The notes: generated by a model from the letters alone, not told the origin. A stretch of 64,000 nt of DNA from Photobacterium sp. TY1-4 (GCF_025398175.1 NZ_CP099734.1:2170001-2234000), one strand, 5' to 3'. Counted from the first letter of the stretch, positions 9,470 to 18,312 are shown. Made by a program: numbers and translations.

Positions 9470-9655
9470 GCTGCGACCTAACATTACAATGCCCGGGCAA
9501 TGTACCTCAGTCGTCTGGATTGTTCCAGTGTTGCAGAAAAAGCTGTTGAAAAAGACCGCAATCTTCGTCGGGGAAACAGCAGGATGTTCGAGACAGGAGC
9601 CAGCAGAGCGCACAGTGATTGCTGCAGGACCGGCTCCGAAGCAGCGTGATTTCAA

Positions 9656-9874
9656 TTACTTTTTGGCGTCCCAAAGATTACTGACCCAGCCGCCGATATT
9701 GGCATCATAATGACAGCCACTAAAGTGCTGTTCGATTGTCGGCGCTTGCTGGTGTCGTTCGTGTAACAGTTGAGAGATGTGGCAGGCCATCGGATCACCG
9801 TTTTCCAGCAACCGCTGTCGTGTTGCAACTTCTTTAATCACCCGCAGACGATATGCTGAATTCATTTTTTTCAT
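9656..9874 (-). CDS. Small hypothetical protein, 72 residues
   Basis: This short reading frame is preceded by a good ribosome-binding site (GAGGTGAGG upstream of the ATG at 9874). The product is basic at its N-terminus and ends with HYDANIGGWVSNLWDAKK. It contains two cysteines and several histidines but no motif I recognise. It lies just upstream of the DUF2947-like gene on the same strand. A real small gene is likely because of the ribosome-binding site and normal codon use, but function is unknown. Confidence 0.55.
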   Translation of the reverse strand: MKKMNSAYRLRVIKEVATRQRLLENGDPMACHISQLLHERHQQAPTIEQHFSGCHYDANIGGWVSNLWDAKK

Positions 9875-10211
9875 CGGACCTCACCTCTCTGTCAATTAAA
9901 CCCAGATAAAAATAGGAGCGAGTCGGAAGGCCGTCAAATTTCCGACATCAAACGGTCATATTTACGGTCTACCGCGACAAACGCAAAGCATTTACTTTCA
10001 ATGGGTTAACTTTGACAGCGCTGCCCGTTGCAACAACGAAAACGCCATTTTACGGCTAAGTCATTCATTGTTTTGAATTAATTGTGAAAAAAAAGATTCA
10101 TAATTTTATCTGGATCGCAGTCACATCCGGCAGGTTCAGCCCCCGGCTTTTTTGCGTAATCAGACACCCACTGCTAACGTTTAATGACGATATCTGTCGG
10201 CTGGAGGTCTG
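9875..10211. other. Intergenic region without a visible gene
   Basis: This 337-base divergent gap must hold promoters for the genes on both sides. I see A/T-rich tracts near 10075-10110 but no confident promoter pair, RNA gene or repeat. Confidence 0.5.
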
Positions 10212-11015
10212 GTGAAATTACAGTTAGCCGTGCATGCCCTACTGGGGTTGGGAGTCGGTCTTTTGAGTCCATCAGCACTGGCGCTCCCTGCACAGCAATA
10301 CCATCAGTGCACCAAGTCATTTACGTATGATTTGTTCCTGAGCAACCACCGGATTGGTCATTACCAGCGAACCCTTAACTGGCAGGGGGATCAGGTTCAA
10401 ATCCGCTCCTACAGCACGATTGATATCAAGGTGTCGAAGAGTCAGTTCCGACAGAACAGTCGGGTCTTCTGGTCTGAGCAGGAAAATGGCTTTTTAACCC
10501 ACTCCTTTGAACGCCACATTTCCGGCTTGATGGCCGGTCAGACCTCGGCAACGTTCAGCGAGGATGGCCGACGAACATCGCTGCAACATGAAGGCGACAC
10601 CCTGACCTTTACCAGCCAGGACATCCCGATCCGTGATGGCGATGCCGTCGGTAGCCAGATCCGGCTCAATCTGCTGAACGGAAAGAAATCTTTTGATTTC
10701 AAACTGCAAGGTACCGATGACGTGGACCGGTATTACTTTGAAGTGAAAGGACAGGAATACATCAACACCAACTTCGGCCGCCTGAAAGCATTCCGGGTCG
10801 AGCAGGTTCGTAAACCAGATCGCCAGTTGGTGATGTGGTTTGCGCCGGCGGTGGACTATCAACTGGTCAAAGCCACCTACGAGCGCCGTCTGTTGAATCT
10901 CAAAGCCATGCTGCTGCGCCAGGATATCCAATGCCCGCAGACAACAGCCACGATGCAATCAAATGCCACGATACAATCTACTGCCACTTCGCAATCAACG
11001 CCCTCAATTCCATAA
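10212..11015 (+). CDS. DUF3108-like exported protein with repetitive tail
   Basis: This 267-residue protein has a signal peptide (residues 1-24, ending SALA-LPA) and a beta-rich body resembling the DUF3108/DUF6134 family of periplasmic proteins (SFTYDLFLSNHRIGHYQRTL near the start, WFAPAVDYQLVKATYE near the end). Function of the family is unknown. The GTG start is supported by GGAGG six bases upstream. The last 25 residues are a low-complexity Thr/Ser/Gln tail. It is encoded by three 18-bp repeats, so the C-terminus may have grown by replication slippage. It converges on the zinc-ribbon gene with about 50 bases between. Confidence 0.75.
   Translation: MKLQLAVHALLGLGVGLLSPSALALPAQQYHQCTKSFTYDLFLSNHRIGHYQRTLNWQGDQVQIRSYSTIDIKVSKSQFRQNSRVFWSEQENGFLTHSFERHISGLMAGQTSATFSEDGRRTSLQHEGDTLTFTSQDIPIRDGDAVGSQIRLNLLNGKKSFDFKLQGTDDVDRYYFEVKGQEYINTNFGRLKAFRVEQVRKPDRQLVMWFAPAVDYQLVKATYERRLLNLKAMLLRQDIQCPQTTATMQSNATIQSTATSQSTPSIP
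10947..11000 (+). repeat. Three 18-bp in-frame tandem repeats
   Basis: Three imperfect 18-bp units (10947-10964, 10965-10982, 10983-11000), each starting GCCAC and containing CAATC, encode the repeating Ala-Thr-x-x-Gln-Ser tail of the DUF3108-like protein. Confidence 0.9.
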
Positions 11016-11066
11016 GGTCGCCAACGTTGCAATGAATAACATCAGGCTGCAATCGGCTCGCAGCCC

Positions 11067-11318
11067 CTATTTCATGCGGACTTTACCACCAACCATTTTG
11101 AACGCCGGGGCCCCGCGCACCAAAGTGTCGCGCGCAAACACCGCCTCACAGTTCGGGCACACACCCGCTTGGGTGGTATAGTCCCGGCTGATCCTTTCCT
11201 TGAAGCATTTTACCAACGCGCCTTTGCCACCCTTGCGGTATTGAAACAGAATGGCCTGACAGCCGGTACAATAAATCTCGACGGTTTGTGTCGGCCCTTT
11301 CTTATTTGGTTTTGCCAT
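11067..11318 (-). CDS. Small zinc-ribbon protein
   Basis: This 83-residue basic protein has two Cys-X2-Cys pairs (CTGC near residue 17, CPNC near residue 54), a classic four-cysteine zinc ribbon, with Lys/Arg-rich flanks. It starts 14 bases after the stop of the gamma-glutamylcyclotransferase gene and probably ends the pxp operon. Binding to RNA, DNA or a ribosomal target would fit the composition, but no function is known to me. The upstream ribosome-binding site is weak. Confidence 0.7.
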   Translation of the reverse strand: MAKPNKKGPTQTVEIYCTGCQAILFQYRKGGKGALVKCFKERISRDYTTQAGVCPNCEAVFARDTLVRGAPAFKMVGGKVRMK

Positions 11319-11332
11319 GTTGCACCGCTCAG

Positions 11333-11890
11333 TTAAGGGCGGGCCGTCGCGACCAGTTGGTCAATCAGACTCAAATGCGCCGCTTCAACCCCGGCCAGAT
11401 TGCCATATTTCGGCTGGTGGCGATCATTTTCCAACGCATGGTGCCACCCCTGAGTGGTGTCGACAAATGCACGGGCAAACGACGCTGAAATCGATAAACA
11501 ACCCGCCAGCACAGTGTCGACATAGGTTTGCATAATCGGCTGATCCGGGCATGGCGGCGCAGAATTTTCACGCACATAGACCCAAATCGGGTCATCGCTG
11601 AGGGTGACCTCCTGCTCGGGGCGAACCGCACTCGGGTCCAGGGCGATGCGGCGATAGCCCTTCTCCCGGCGGTCAAACTCCGGCAAAAAGCCGTCATGGA
11701 CACGGACCAGCACGCCATTACAACGCCCTTCACCCGGTTCGCATACCAGTGGTGCAATGGTGTAGCTGCCGTCGACTTTGCCCCAGCGTCGCTGCAAGCC
11801 ATCGACAACCACCGGCACGGCTTCGCCGGTCTGCCCCGTCAACAACCGCGAATGACGATTGATCAGGCTGCCGTAACCGAAAATATACAT
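11333..11890 (-). CDS. Gamma-glutamylcyclotransferase-like protein
   Basis: This 185-residue protein has the GGCT/AIG2 fold. It starts MYIFGYGSL (substrate-binding YGSL loop) and has the catalytic Glu in FDRREKGYRR. Family members cyclise gamma-glutamyl amines or glutathione, releasing 5-oxoproline. It lies 30 bases downstream of pxpC in the same direction, with a strong site (GGGGAG) before its ATG. The enzyme next door hydrolyses 5-oxoproline, so the genomic context supports 5-oxoproline as the product here. The exact gamma-glutamyl substrate cannot be told from sequence. Confidence 0.85.
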   Translation of the reverse strand: MYIFGYGSLINRHSRLLTGQTGEAVPVVVDGLQRRWGKVDGSYTIAPLVCEPGEGRCNGVLVRVHDGFLPEFDRREKGYRRIALDPSAVRPEQEVTLSDDPIWVYVRENSAPPCPDQPIMQTYVDTVLAGCLSISASFARAFVDTTQGWHHALENDRHQPKYGNLAGVEAAHLSLIDQLVATARP

Positions 11891-11920
11891 ACTGTCTCCC
11901 CAACGGTCACCGATGAAACG

Positions 11921-12859
11921 CTACATCGGCAAACCGAAAAACTGTGAAAAGTCCTGCCATTCTTTGCTTAAGGCTGACCATTTCCCCCGGACAAACTGAA
12001 CCGCAGTACCTGGTCTTGCCTGGGCCAACCTTGGCATATCCATCCTGGCAATACAACCCAGCTTAGGATATCCGCCTAATGTCTGGCGGTCATTCAACAA
12101 AATAATCGGTTGCCCGTTTGGCGGGATCTGGATCGCGCCGTACGCGATGGCTTCAGAGATGATGCCGTTAATCTCCGCCTCAACTGCCGGGCCTTCCAGA
12201 CGACATCCCATGCGATCGGATTGCTGGCTGATCTGATATGCACTGGCGTAAAAGCGTTGCTTAGCTTGCTCAGAAAAATGATCGCACTGATACGACTCCA
12301 TCACCCGCAGACGAACCGGCGCGGAATAATCCGGGATATAGCGCGGCGCCGCCCGCTTCGGCTGAAACGCATGGTCATTGATTTCACCGTGTGTCACGGG
12401 CAGCACATCGCCCTCAGCCAGTGCAGTCCCGGCCTTCAGGCCACCGAGCTGATTACGGGGCACCGCCGAAGCACTGCCCAGCACCCGGGGGATATCAAAC
12501 CCACCTTTGACCGCCAAATAGGCCCTGAGTCCGTCCCGGGCATAGCCGAATTTCAGCACTTGTCCCTGATGCACCACAAAACTCTGCCAGGGGGGTTGCC
12601 GCTGGCCATCCACCGTCACAACCATGTCCGCGCCGGTGATCGCACAAATCAGATCAGTGTGTGCCCGAAAACTGGCTTGCCCCAAGGTGACTTCCAGCTG
12701 CGGGCAGTTCATCGCGTTGCCGACCAGATAATTGGCCCAGCAATAAGCATGCAAATCAACCGGCCCTCCCTGGCTTAATCCGAGCTCGGCAACGCCCAAC
12801 CGCCCGGTATCCTGGATTAAGGTCAGCATCCCCGGATGCAGGACTTCTAATGCGGCCAC
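11921..12859 (-). CDS. pxpC: 5-oxoprolinase subunit PxpC
   Basis: This 312-residue protein is of the biotin-dependent carboxyltransferase/urea amidolyase-related type (MLTLIQDTGRLGVAELGLSQ near the start, LLNDRQTLGGYPKLG near the end). With PxpA and PxpB it forms the bacterial ATP-dependent 5-oxoprolinase that converts 5-oxoproline to glutamate. The GTG start at 12859 has GGGAGGG just upstream and overlaps the end of pxpB by 13 bases, which suggests translational coupling. Confidence 0.93.
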   Translation of the reverse strand: MAALEVLHPGMLTLIQDTGRLGVAELGLSQGGPVDLHAYCWANYLVGNAMNCPQLEVTLGQASFRAHTDLICAITGADMVVTVDGQRQPPWQSFVVHQGQVLKFGYARDGLRAYLAVKGGFDIPRVLGSASAVPRNQLGGLKAGTALAEGDVLPVTHGEINDHAFQPKRAAPRYIPDYSAPVRLRVMESYQCDHFSEQAKQRFYASAYQISQQSDRMGCRLEGPAVEAEINGIISEAIAYGAIQIPPNGQPIILLNDRQTLGGYPKLGCIARMDMPRLAQARPGTAVQFVRGKWSALSKEWQDFSQFFGLPM

Positions 12860-13548
12860 AACATCCCTCCCAGTTGTAAAAAATGCTGCCGATCGATTGA
12901 CTCAAACCTGACCTTATCCCCGACTGCAAACGGTGTCATCGGCTCACGGTCCGGCGAGAACAGCGGCAACGGACAGTTCCCGATGATCTGCCACCCGCCG
13001 GGCGAATCCGCCGGATACACAGCCGTTTGCGCATTGGCAATCCCGACGCTCCCGGCCGGCACTCTTAACCGGGGCTCGGCATGGCGAGGGGTTGCAATCG
13101 CCGGATCAACCGAGGCCAGAAAGGCAAAGCCGGGCGCAAAGCCAATCGCACACACGGTATAGGACTGCTGGCTGTGCAGGGCGATCACTTCCTCAACACT
13201 TTTATCATGTGCCTTCGCGACGCCAGCTAAATCCGGTCCCGTGTCCGGATGATAATAAACCGGTAACCGAATCAGCTTGCCGGTCTGGGATTCACTCTCT
13301 GAAGCTGGCTGCTTCAGCACCGATTGATACTGAAACATCGCCTGCTCCAGCACCGCATAGGTGGTTTTGCGCGGATGAAACTGGATAAACAGGGAGGTGT
13401 AGGAGGGGATCACTTCAATCAGCGCATCGGAAAAGTCTGCTTTCACGAACCGGGCCAGTCTGCCAACCTGCTCGGTGAGGTGCGTATCAATGTGACTTCC
13501 TAAATAAACGATGAATGCAGTTTCCGAAACGGGGGCAACACGCATCAT
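12847..13548 (-). CDS. pxpB: 5-oxoprolinase subunit PxpB
   Basis: This 233-residue protein is of the allophanate hydrolase subunit 1 (KipI-like) family. Recognisable segments are IPVYYHPDTGPDL-like, GFAPGFAFL and PRLRVPAGSVGIA, followed by GWQIIG. It is the partner of PxpC in the 5-oxoprolinase complex. It overlaps pxpA by four bases (ATGA) and pxpC by 13 bases, so the three subunits are clearly co-translated. Confidence 0.93.
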   Translation of the reverse strand: MMRVAPVSETAFIVYLGSHIDTHLTEQVGRLARFVKADFSDALIEVIPSYTSLFIQFHPRKTTYAVLEQAMFQYQSVLKQPASESESQTGKLIRLPVYYHPDTGPDLAGVAKAHDKSVEEVIALHSQQSYTVCAIGFAPGFAFLASVDPAIATPRHAEPRLRVPAGSVGIANAQTAVYPADSPGGWQIIGNCPLPLFSPDREPMTPFAVGDKVRFESIDRQHFLQLGGMLWPH

Positions 13549-14297
13549 GGGTTGAGTACCTGATGCAACCGGGCAATCATGGCCACGGATTCATCGTTAT
13601 CGCCGTGGACACAGACGGTATCCGCCTGCAATGCCAGTCTGTTGCCCGTAACGGTGGTCACCTCACCCACGGCCAGTTCACGGATTTGCTGTTCGATCCG
13701 GGCCGGATCACGGTGAACAGCGCCAGACTCACTGCGAGGCACCAGGTTGCCATCATCACGATACGCCCGATCCGCAAACGCTTCGAACAGTAGCTCCACC
13801 GCATAGCGGCGTGCTAACCCCTGATAAATTTCATTATCTGCGCGCGCCTGGATCATCAGCTTCACCGGCTCGGCCGCCCGCATCGGAGCAAACTGGTTCA
13901 GGCCGGCGACAGCTCTGAGCATGGCTTCGAATATGGCTTCGCTGGCCATCATATCGTGATACAGCGCACCATGCGGTTTGACATACCGAACATGCCCCCC
14001 CTGCAATCGGCAAATGGCTTCCAACGCACCGGCCTGATAAGCCACCAGCTGCGTGATTGACTCCGGTAGATGCGGAATACTGCGCCGACCAAAACCAGGT
14101 TTATCGTCATAACCAGGATGAGCACCAATTTCGACACCATGGGCTAGCGCTGAAGCCACCGTTTCAGCCATCACATCCGGATCCGACGCATGGAAGCCAC
14201 AGGCAATATTTGCCATATCAATCCACGACATCACAGCATGGTCATTTCCCATTTGCCAAATGCCGTAACTCTCACCCATATCACAGTTCAGTTTCAT
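13545..14297 (-). CDS. pxpA: 5-oxoprolinase subunit PxpA
   Basis: This 250-residue LamB/YcsF family protein has the N-terminal KLNCDMGESYG, the NIACGFHASDP segment and VKPHGALYHD typical of the family. PxpA is the third component of the ATP-dependent 5-oxoprolinase. The ATG at 14297 is chosen over one five codons upstream because AGGGA lies at correct spacing before it. It is the first gene of a five-gene minus-strand operon (pxpA-pxpB-pxpC-cyclotransferase-zinc ribbon) and is divergent from the TetR gene. Confidence 0.94.
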   Translation of the reverse strand: MKLNCDMGESYGIWQMGNDHAVMSWIDMANIACGFHASDPDVMAETVASALAHGVEIGAHPGYDDKPGFGRRSIPHLPESITQLVAYQAGALEAICRLQGGHVRYVKPHGALYHDMMASEAIFEAMLRAVAGLNQFAPMRAAEPVKLMIQARADNEIYQGLARRYAVELLFEAFADRAYRDDGNLVPRSESGAVHRDPARIEQQIRELAVGEVTTVTGNRLALQADTVCVHGDNDESVAMIARLHQVLNP

Positions 14298-14441
14298 TGC
14301 GATTCCCTGCAAGCTTCTATTTCACTGATTACTTTAACTTTATACACAAACCACAGGGGGATCAATGTGCGCATTCCACACGCCGCCTGCTCTGGTGAAC
14401 CCCATAAAAACCAACCACTAATACTCACTCATTAATTATTG

Positions 14442-14453
14442 AACGCTTGCGTT
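14442..14453. promoter_or_regulatory. Palindrome overlapping the tetR promoter -35
   Basis: AACGCTTGCGTT is a near-perfect 12-bp dyad sitting on the -35 hexamer of the TetR-family gene. Such placement is typical of autoregulatory operators, but binding by this regulator is inference. Confidence 0.4.
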
Positions 14454-14475
14454 TCATAATTGGTTTGCATATATT
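14447..14475 (+). promoter_or_regulatory. Sigma70-type promoter of the TetR-SDR operon
   Basis: TTGCGT (14447-14452) and TATATT (14470-14475) are separated by exactly 17 bases and lie 31 bases before the TetR start codon. Confidence 0.6.
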
Positions 14476-14506
14476 TTGATCATTCACGCAATAAGCAATC
14501 AATCTC

Positions 14507-15139
14507 ATGAAAACAGAAGCCCAGATCACCCAAGCCGGCCGTCCGGTCGATCAGCAAAAAACCCAGCAGATCTTCGATGCGATCGACACCATCCTCGCCA
14601 CAGATGGCATTGCCCGCCTCTCCATCGAACGAATTGCCAGTATTGCTCAGGTTTCCAAAGTGACGCTGTACCGGCGCTTTACCAACCTGGAGGGCATCAT
14701 CAGCGCATATGTTGACAGTTTTACCCAAACTGCGCTCAAGTCAGCATTGGCCAACATCAGATCCGACGATCCTACCAGCCTGGAGCAAGGACTCAACAAC
14801 TTGGGGGTCCAACTGATGACCCTGATCAGCCAGCCGCGTGTGATCGCTTTTGATAACGCCATTGCCGCCGCCGGTGCGCATATGACGGGGCTCAAAGATC
14901 AGTTGTATCAACACGGTCCACAGCGTGCCGTGGCGGCGATCTGCCAGATCCTGGAGCAGGGCAAGGTCCATTCGCCGATGTTCGAACCCGCTCAGCTGGC
15001 CGATATGCTGTTTCAACTGTGGAAAAGTGATTTCTATGATGAGCTCCGCTTTACCGGCAACATGCCGCTGGAACCGACCCAACTCGAACAGCACGTTGGA
15101 CTCAGAACCCAGTTTTTCCTCAATTTACTGACAAAGTGA
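14507..15139 (+). CDS. TetR/AcrR family transcriptional regulator
   Basis: This 210-residue regulator has an N-terminal helix-turn-helix: a TIL.TDGIARLSIERIA helix, then IAQVSKVTLYRRF at about residues 45-57. A ligand-binding helical domain and a C-terminal TetR_C-like region follow. Its stop codon overlaps or abuts the SDR gene, so the regulator and dehydrogenase form one operon and probably share control. A 12-bp dyad overlaps its promoter. The ligand is unknown. A role in sensing a small hydrophobic or electrophilic compound handled by the SDR is inference. Confidence 0.9.
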   Translation: MKTEAQITQAGRPVDQQKTQQIFDAIDTILATDGIARLSIERIASIAQVSKVTLYRRFTNLEGIISAYVDSFTQTALKSALANIRSDDPTSLEQGLNNLGVQLMTLISQPRVIAFDNAIAAAGAHMTGLKDQLYQHGPQRAVAAICQILEQGKVHSPMFEPAQLADMLFQLWKSDFYDELRFTGNMPLEPTQLEQHVGLRTQFFLNLLTK

Positions 15140-15147
15140 GAATTGTG

Positions 15148-16023
15148 ATGGCAGAAATGAAACCTCGCGTCCTGCTGGCCGGTGCCACCGGCTACCTGGG
15201 ACGCCACTTGGTCAAACAGCTTCTCAACCGGGATTATCCTCTCCTGGCTTTAGCCAGAGATCCGCACCGGCTCAAGGCGTTGGGATTGACAGACCCGCAA
15301 ATTCGAATCGCCCAGGTCACGGAACCGGCGTCGCTAACCGGATGTTGCGACAATATCGATGTGGTGATCTCTTGTGTCGGGATCACCCGACAGCGCGATG
15401 GACTGGGGTATATGGATGTGGATTTTCAGGCCAACCTGAACCTGTTACGTGAAGCCGAAAAAGCCGGTGTCCGGCGCTTCATCTACATCTCCGCCTTGAA
15501 TGCGCCCAATTTTCAAACCGTTCGGTTATTACGGGCCAAAGAGCGTTTTGCCGGACAACTGCTGACCTCTTCAATCCCAGAGCCGTGCGTCATCCGTCCG
15601 AATGGTTTCTTCTCCGATATGACTGAGTTTTACAACATGGCCAAGCAAGGACGGGTTTACCTTTTCGGGAACGGCTCCCAGCAACTGAACCCGATCCATG
15701 GCGATGATTTAGCGACGTTTTGCCTGGAAGCCATCCATACGAATGACCGGGAGCTGGATATCGGCGGCCCGGAGATCCTCTCGCATCGTCAAGTCGCTGA
15801 GATTGCCTTTGAAAGTGTGCAACACCCTGAAAAAGTGACATTTGTACCAGAGATATTACGCAAGTTATTACTTAAAATGTCACGAACTTTACCCGAAAAA
15901 TACACCGGAACAGCGGAGTTTTTCCTCACAGCCACGGCACAGGACATGATCGCGCCGGCCTACGGAGAGCGAACACTTGCACAATATTTTCAAACGCTGA
16001 ACAGCGTGGAGCGCCAGCTGTAA
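15148..16023 (+). CDS. NAD(P)-binding atypical SDR (NmrA-like)
   Basis: This 291-residue Rossmann protein has the dinucleotide-binding motif GATGYLGRHLV near residue 12, the strand DVVISCVG, and a YISALN segment in place of the usual YxxxK catalytic pair. This indicates an atypical/NmrA-like SDR that may bind NAD(P)H as a sensor or act as a reductase. The ATG at 15148 has AGTGAG upstream. A GTG at 15136 overlapping the tetR stop is an alternative start. No membrane helix is evident. It is co-transcribed with the TetR-family gene. Confidence 0.85.
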   Translation: MAEMKPRVLLAGATGYLGRHLVKQLLNRDYPLLALARDPHRLKALGLTDPQIRIAQVTEPASLTGCCDNIDVVISCVGITRQRDGLGYMDVDFQANLNLLREAEKAGVRRFIYISALNAPNFQTVRLLRAKERFAGQLLTSSIPEPCVIRPNGFFSDMTEFYNMAKQGRVYLFGNGSQQLNPIHGDDLATFCLEAIHTNDRELDIGGPEILSHRQVAEIAFESVQHPEKVTFVPEILRKLLLKMSRTLPEKYTGTAEFFLTATAQDMIAPAYGERTLAQYFQTLNSVERQL

Positions 16024-16105
16024 TTCAGGAAAGACAGGATACGATAGATTCACCAACCTGCCGCCGAGCAGGGACTTATGCATACACGACGTCAGGGATC
16101 ATGAC

Positions 16106-17830
16106 ATGAAAAACAAGAATAACCCCGCCCCCATCGTGGGCCTGCCCTTACTTACAACCTTACTCTTAACTGCATGTGGCGGCGGTGGTGACGACAGCAC
16201 CCCACGAACCCAACCCGACCCCCTCCCTTCTGCCTTCAATTTCCAGGAGATTACGGCACTTACAACGCAAAAAGGGAGTATCAACTTTGCATGGCAAGCC
16301 GCCGAGCGGGCCAAGTACTACCAACTGTGTATCGCGGATACGACCAATGACAGCAATTGTTCCGAGGTCGCAACAACTGATCAGACAGAACTCACCTTAT
16401 CCGCCCGGGCAGTCAAAGCGATACAAGGCCATCCCTATTTCATTCGAGCGGTGAATACATCGGGCGTGACAGACTCAAACCGGATGTCTCTCCCTGTTTC
16501 CGAACTCGTTAAAATAACCAGCGCATTCGAGCCCACCGTCATTCAGAAAAACTCTGTCTATGCTGAGAGCGTGACGATGAGCGCCGACGGCACGACGCTG
16601 GCAGTCGCAGCACCGTTTGAAGATAAAGGCACTGGCCTATTTTTTGATCAGCAGATGGGCGCGGTATATGTATATCAACGGGATAACGAAGGCAACTGGC
16701 AAGAACCGGTCCGAATCACTGCCACTAACGGCGACGGTTTCGACTGGTTCGGCGTCAGTATCAGCTTATCTGATAACGGGAAAACGCTCGCTGTCGGAGC
16801 CAGTGGGGAAAGCTCAACAAGCGTGGATGACCCGACGGTCAATGCGACTGACGGTGTCGGTGCCGTCTATATCTTCGAACAATCTGGAGTTGGTACTTGG
16901 CAGGAAAAAGCCTACCTCAAGAGCGCCTCCAGCCTAGATACATTTGATTTCTTTGGTCACCAGGTCAAGCTCAGTGGGAGCGGCAAGGTTCTTGCCGTCA
17001 CGGCCACCGGCCATGATGCCGCGACAGCAGACGCTCCGCAGGAGAATCATAATAGCGGTAGAGATTCAGGCGGCCTGTATTTGTTCGAGCGTCAGCCAAA
17101 CGGCAACTGGGCTGAAAAACAGTACCTGAAAGGCTCATATATCGAAGCGAATGAAGGCTACGGCTATAGTCTCGCCATCGACTATTCCGGCTCGCAAGTC
17201 GCTGTCGGAATGCCCTACTTTGTCCATAACTACAAGTATGGCCATGTCTCGACTTACAGCCGTAATGCGCAGGGTATCTGGCAGTTATCTGCGTCGCTTC
17301 GCGGCGAAAGAGAGCCTGTGGCACAATTTGGCGCGGAAGTCGATATGGACAGCGATGGCCGCACGCTGGTTATCTCAATGCCCGGATGGAGAAATACGAA
17401 TTTCGGTAAAGTTTATGTGTACCACCGAGATGATGCAAACCGCTGGCAATTTACCTCGGAAGTTGCCAGTCCTCAGCAGGATAATACCAATAGTTTCAGC
17501 CAGTACGGATTGAGCCTGAGCCAAAACGGACGCGTGTTGGCCGTCGGTGCAACGGCTTCTCAAGACAGCCTGCCGGATCAACCAAACACTCCACTCGAAA
17601 ATGTTGGTGCCGTGCATATCTATACCCTGGATGCACAACAAAACTGGCAATTTGGCCTGACGCTCAAAGCAAATGAGATTGAGGAAAATGCATTTTTTGG
17701 CCATACCGTGGATCTCAATGAAGATGGTACCACCATTGCGGTCGGGGCAAGTGGGTATCGATTCAGAGACCCCATGTATGCCACCACTGTCATTCCTGCG
17801 AGCCTGAACAGCCGGATCGTGGTGTATTAA
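16106..17830 (+). CDS. Lipoprotein with FG-GAP-type propeller repeats
   Basis: This 574-residue protein has a signal peptide with lipobox LLTAC (lipid-anchored Cys24) followed by a Gly/Asp-rich linker. A fibronectin-like region covers about residues 45-135. Then come at least seven repeats of the pattern SxDGxTLAVGAP/ASG (for example SADGTTLAVAAP, SDNGKTLAVGASG, SQNGRVLAVGAT), most followed by GAVYVY and W segments. This is the pattern of FG-GAP/integrin-like beta-propellers, usually surface-exposed and adhesive or carbohydrate-linked. Location at the outer membrane is inferred from the lipobox. It has its own intergenic gap on both sides, so it is probably a single-gene unit. Confidence 0.8.
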   Translation: MKNKNNPAPIVGLPLLTTLLLTACGGGGDDSTPRTQPDPLPSAFNFQEITALTTQKGSINFAWQAAERAKYYQLCIADTTNDSNCSEVATTDQTELTLSARAVKAIQGHPYFIRAVNTSGVTDSNRMSLPVSELVKITSAFEPTVIQKNSVYAESVTMSADGTTLAVAAPFEDKGTGLFFDQQMGAVYVYQRDNEGNWQEPVRITATNGDGFDWFGVSISLSDNGKTLAVGASGESSTSVDDPTVNATDGVGAVYIFEQSGVGTWQEKAYLKSASSLDTFDFFGHQVKLSGSGKVLAVTATGHDAATADAPQENHNSGRDSGGLYLFERQPNGNWAEKQYLKGSYIEANEGYGYSLAIDYSGSQVAVGMPYFVHNYKYGHVSTYSRNAQGIWQLSASLRGEREPVAQFGAEVDMDSDGRTLVISMPGWRNTNFGKVYVYHRDDANRWQFTSEVASPQQDNTNSFSQYGLSLSQNGRVLAVGATASQDSLPDQPNTPLENVGAVHIYTLDAQQNWQFGLTLKANEIEENAFFGHTVDLNEDGTTIAVGASGYRFRDPMYATTVIPASLNSRIVVY

Positions 17831-17877
17831 TGACGCCCGGTAAACTGAGGCAATATCGCGGTCATTAAATGGTGCCA

Positions 17878-17916
17878 TAAAGAAAAACGGCTTACAGGAC
17901 AAGCCTGTAAGCCGTT
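17878..17916 (-). terminator. Rho-independent terminator of the tRNA operon
   Basis: A perfect 13-bp stem (17886-17898 with 17904-17916) with a 5-base loop is followed on the minus strand by TTTTTCTTT. It lies 8 bases after the tRNA-Leu 3' end. Confidence 0.93.
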
Positions 17917-17923
17917 GTTAAAA

Positions 17924-18010
17924 TGGTGCCCCGGGCCGGACTTGAACCGGCACAACGCGAACGTCGAGGGATTTTAAATCCCTTGTGTCTACCAATTCCA
18001 CCACCAGGGC
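17924..18010 (-). tRNA. tRNA-Leu (anticodon UAA)
   Basis: An 87-base tRNA with encoded CCA, a long variable arm typical of leucine tRNA, a GGTTCAAGTCC T-arm and an anticodon loop TTTAAAA giving anticodon UAA. It is very close to E. coli leuZ. It is the last gene of the tRNA operon. Confidence 0.96.
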
Positions 18011-18165
18011 ACGCAATTCTGTTTTGATTGTTATTCAATCGTCCGATACCGCAACACTGCCATATCGTTTCATCTGTTTCGACATCCAAAGCTCCCCTTC
18101 TGAAGGAAACCTGGTGAAACCTCAACTGTGATGAGCTTGCGCTCAACCTGCCGGGCTTGTCGAAA

Positions 18166-18239
18166 TGGAGGCGCGTCCCGGAGTCGAACCGAGGTCCACG
18201 GATTTGCAATCCGCTGCATAGCCACTCTGCCAACGCGCC
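18166..18239 (-). tRNA. tRNA-Cys (anticodon GCA)
   Basis: A 74-base tRNA with encoded CCA, acceptor stem GGCGCG pairing with CGCGCC, a GGTTCGACTCC T-arm and an anticodon loop TTGCAAA. It is the same length as E. coli cysT and lies in the same Cys-then-Leu order. Confidence 0.96.
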
Positions 18240-18312
18240 TTTTCATCACAACACTTCATGAAATAAAGTGTTTCAACCGGTTAAGGGGTGACCCCGCTGC
18301 GGTATGGGCTGC

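Noticed and set aside
17892..18233. 113-codon frame on the minus strand
   Set aside because: It is translation across the tRNA-Cys and tRNA-Leu genes; such peptides are well-known false gene calls.
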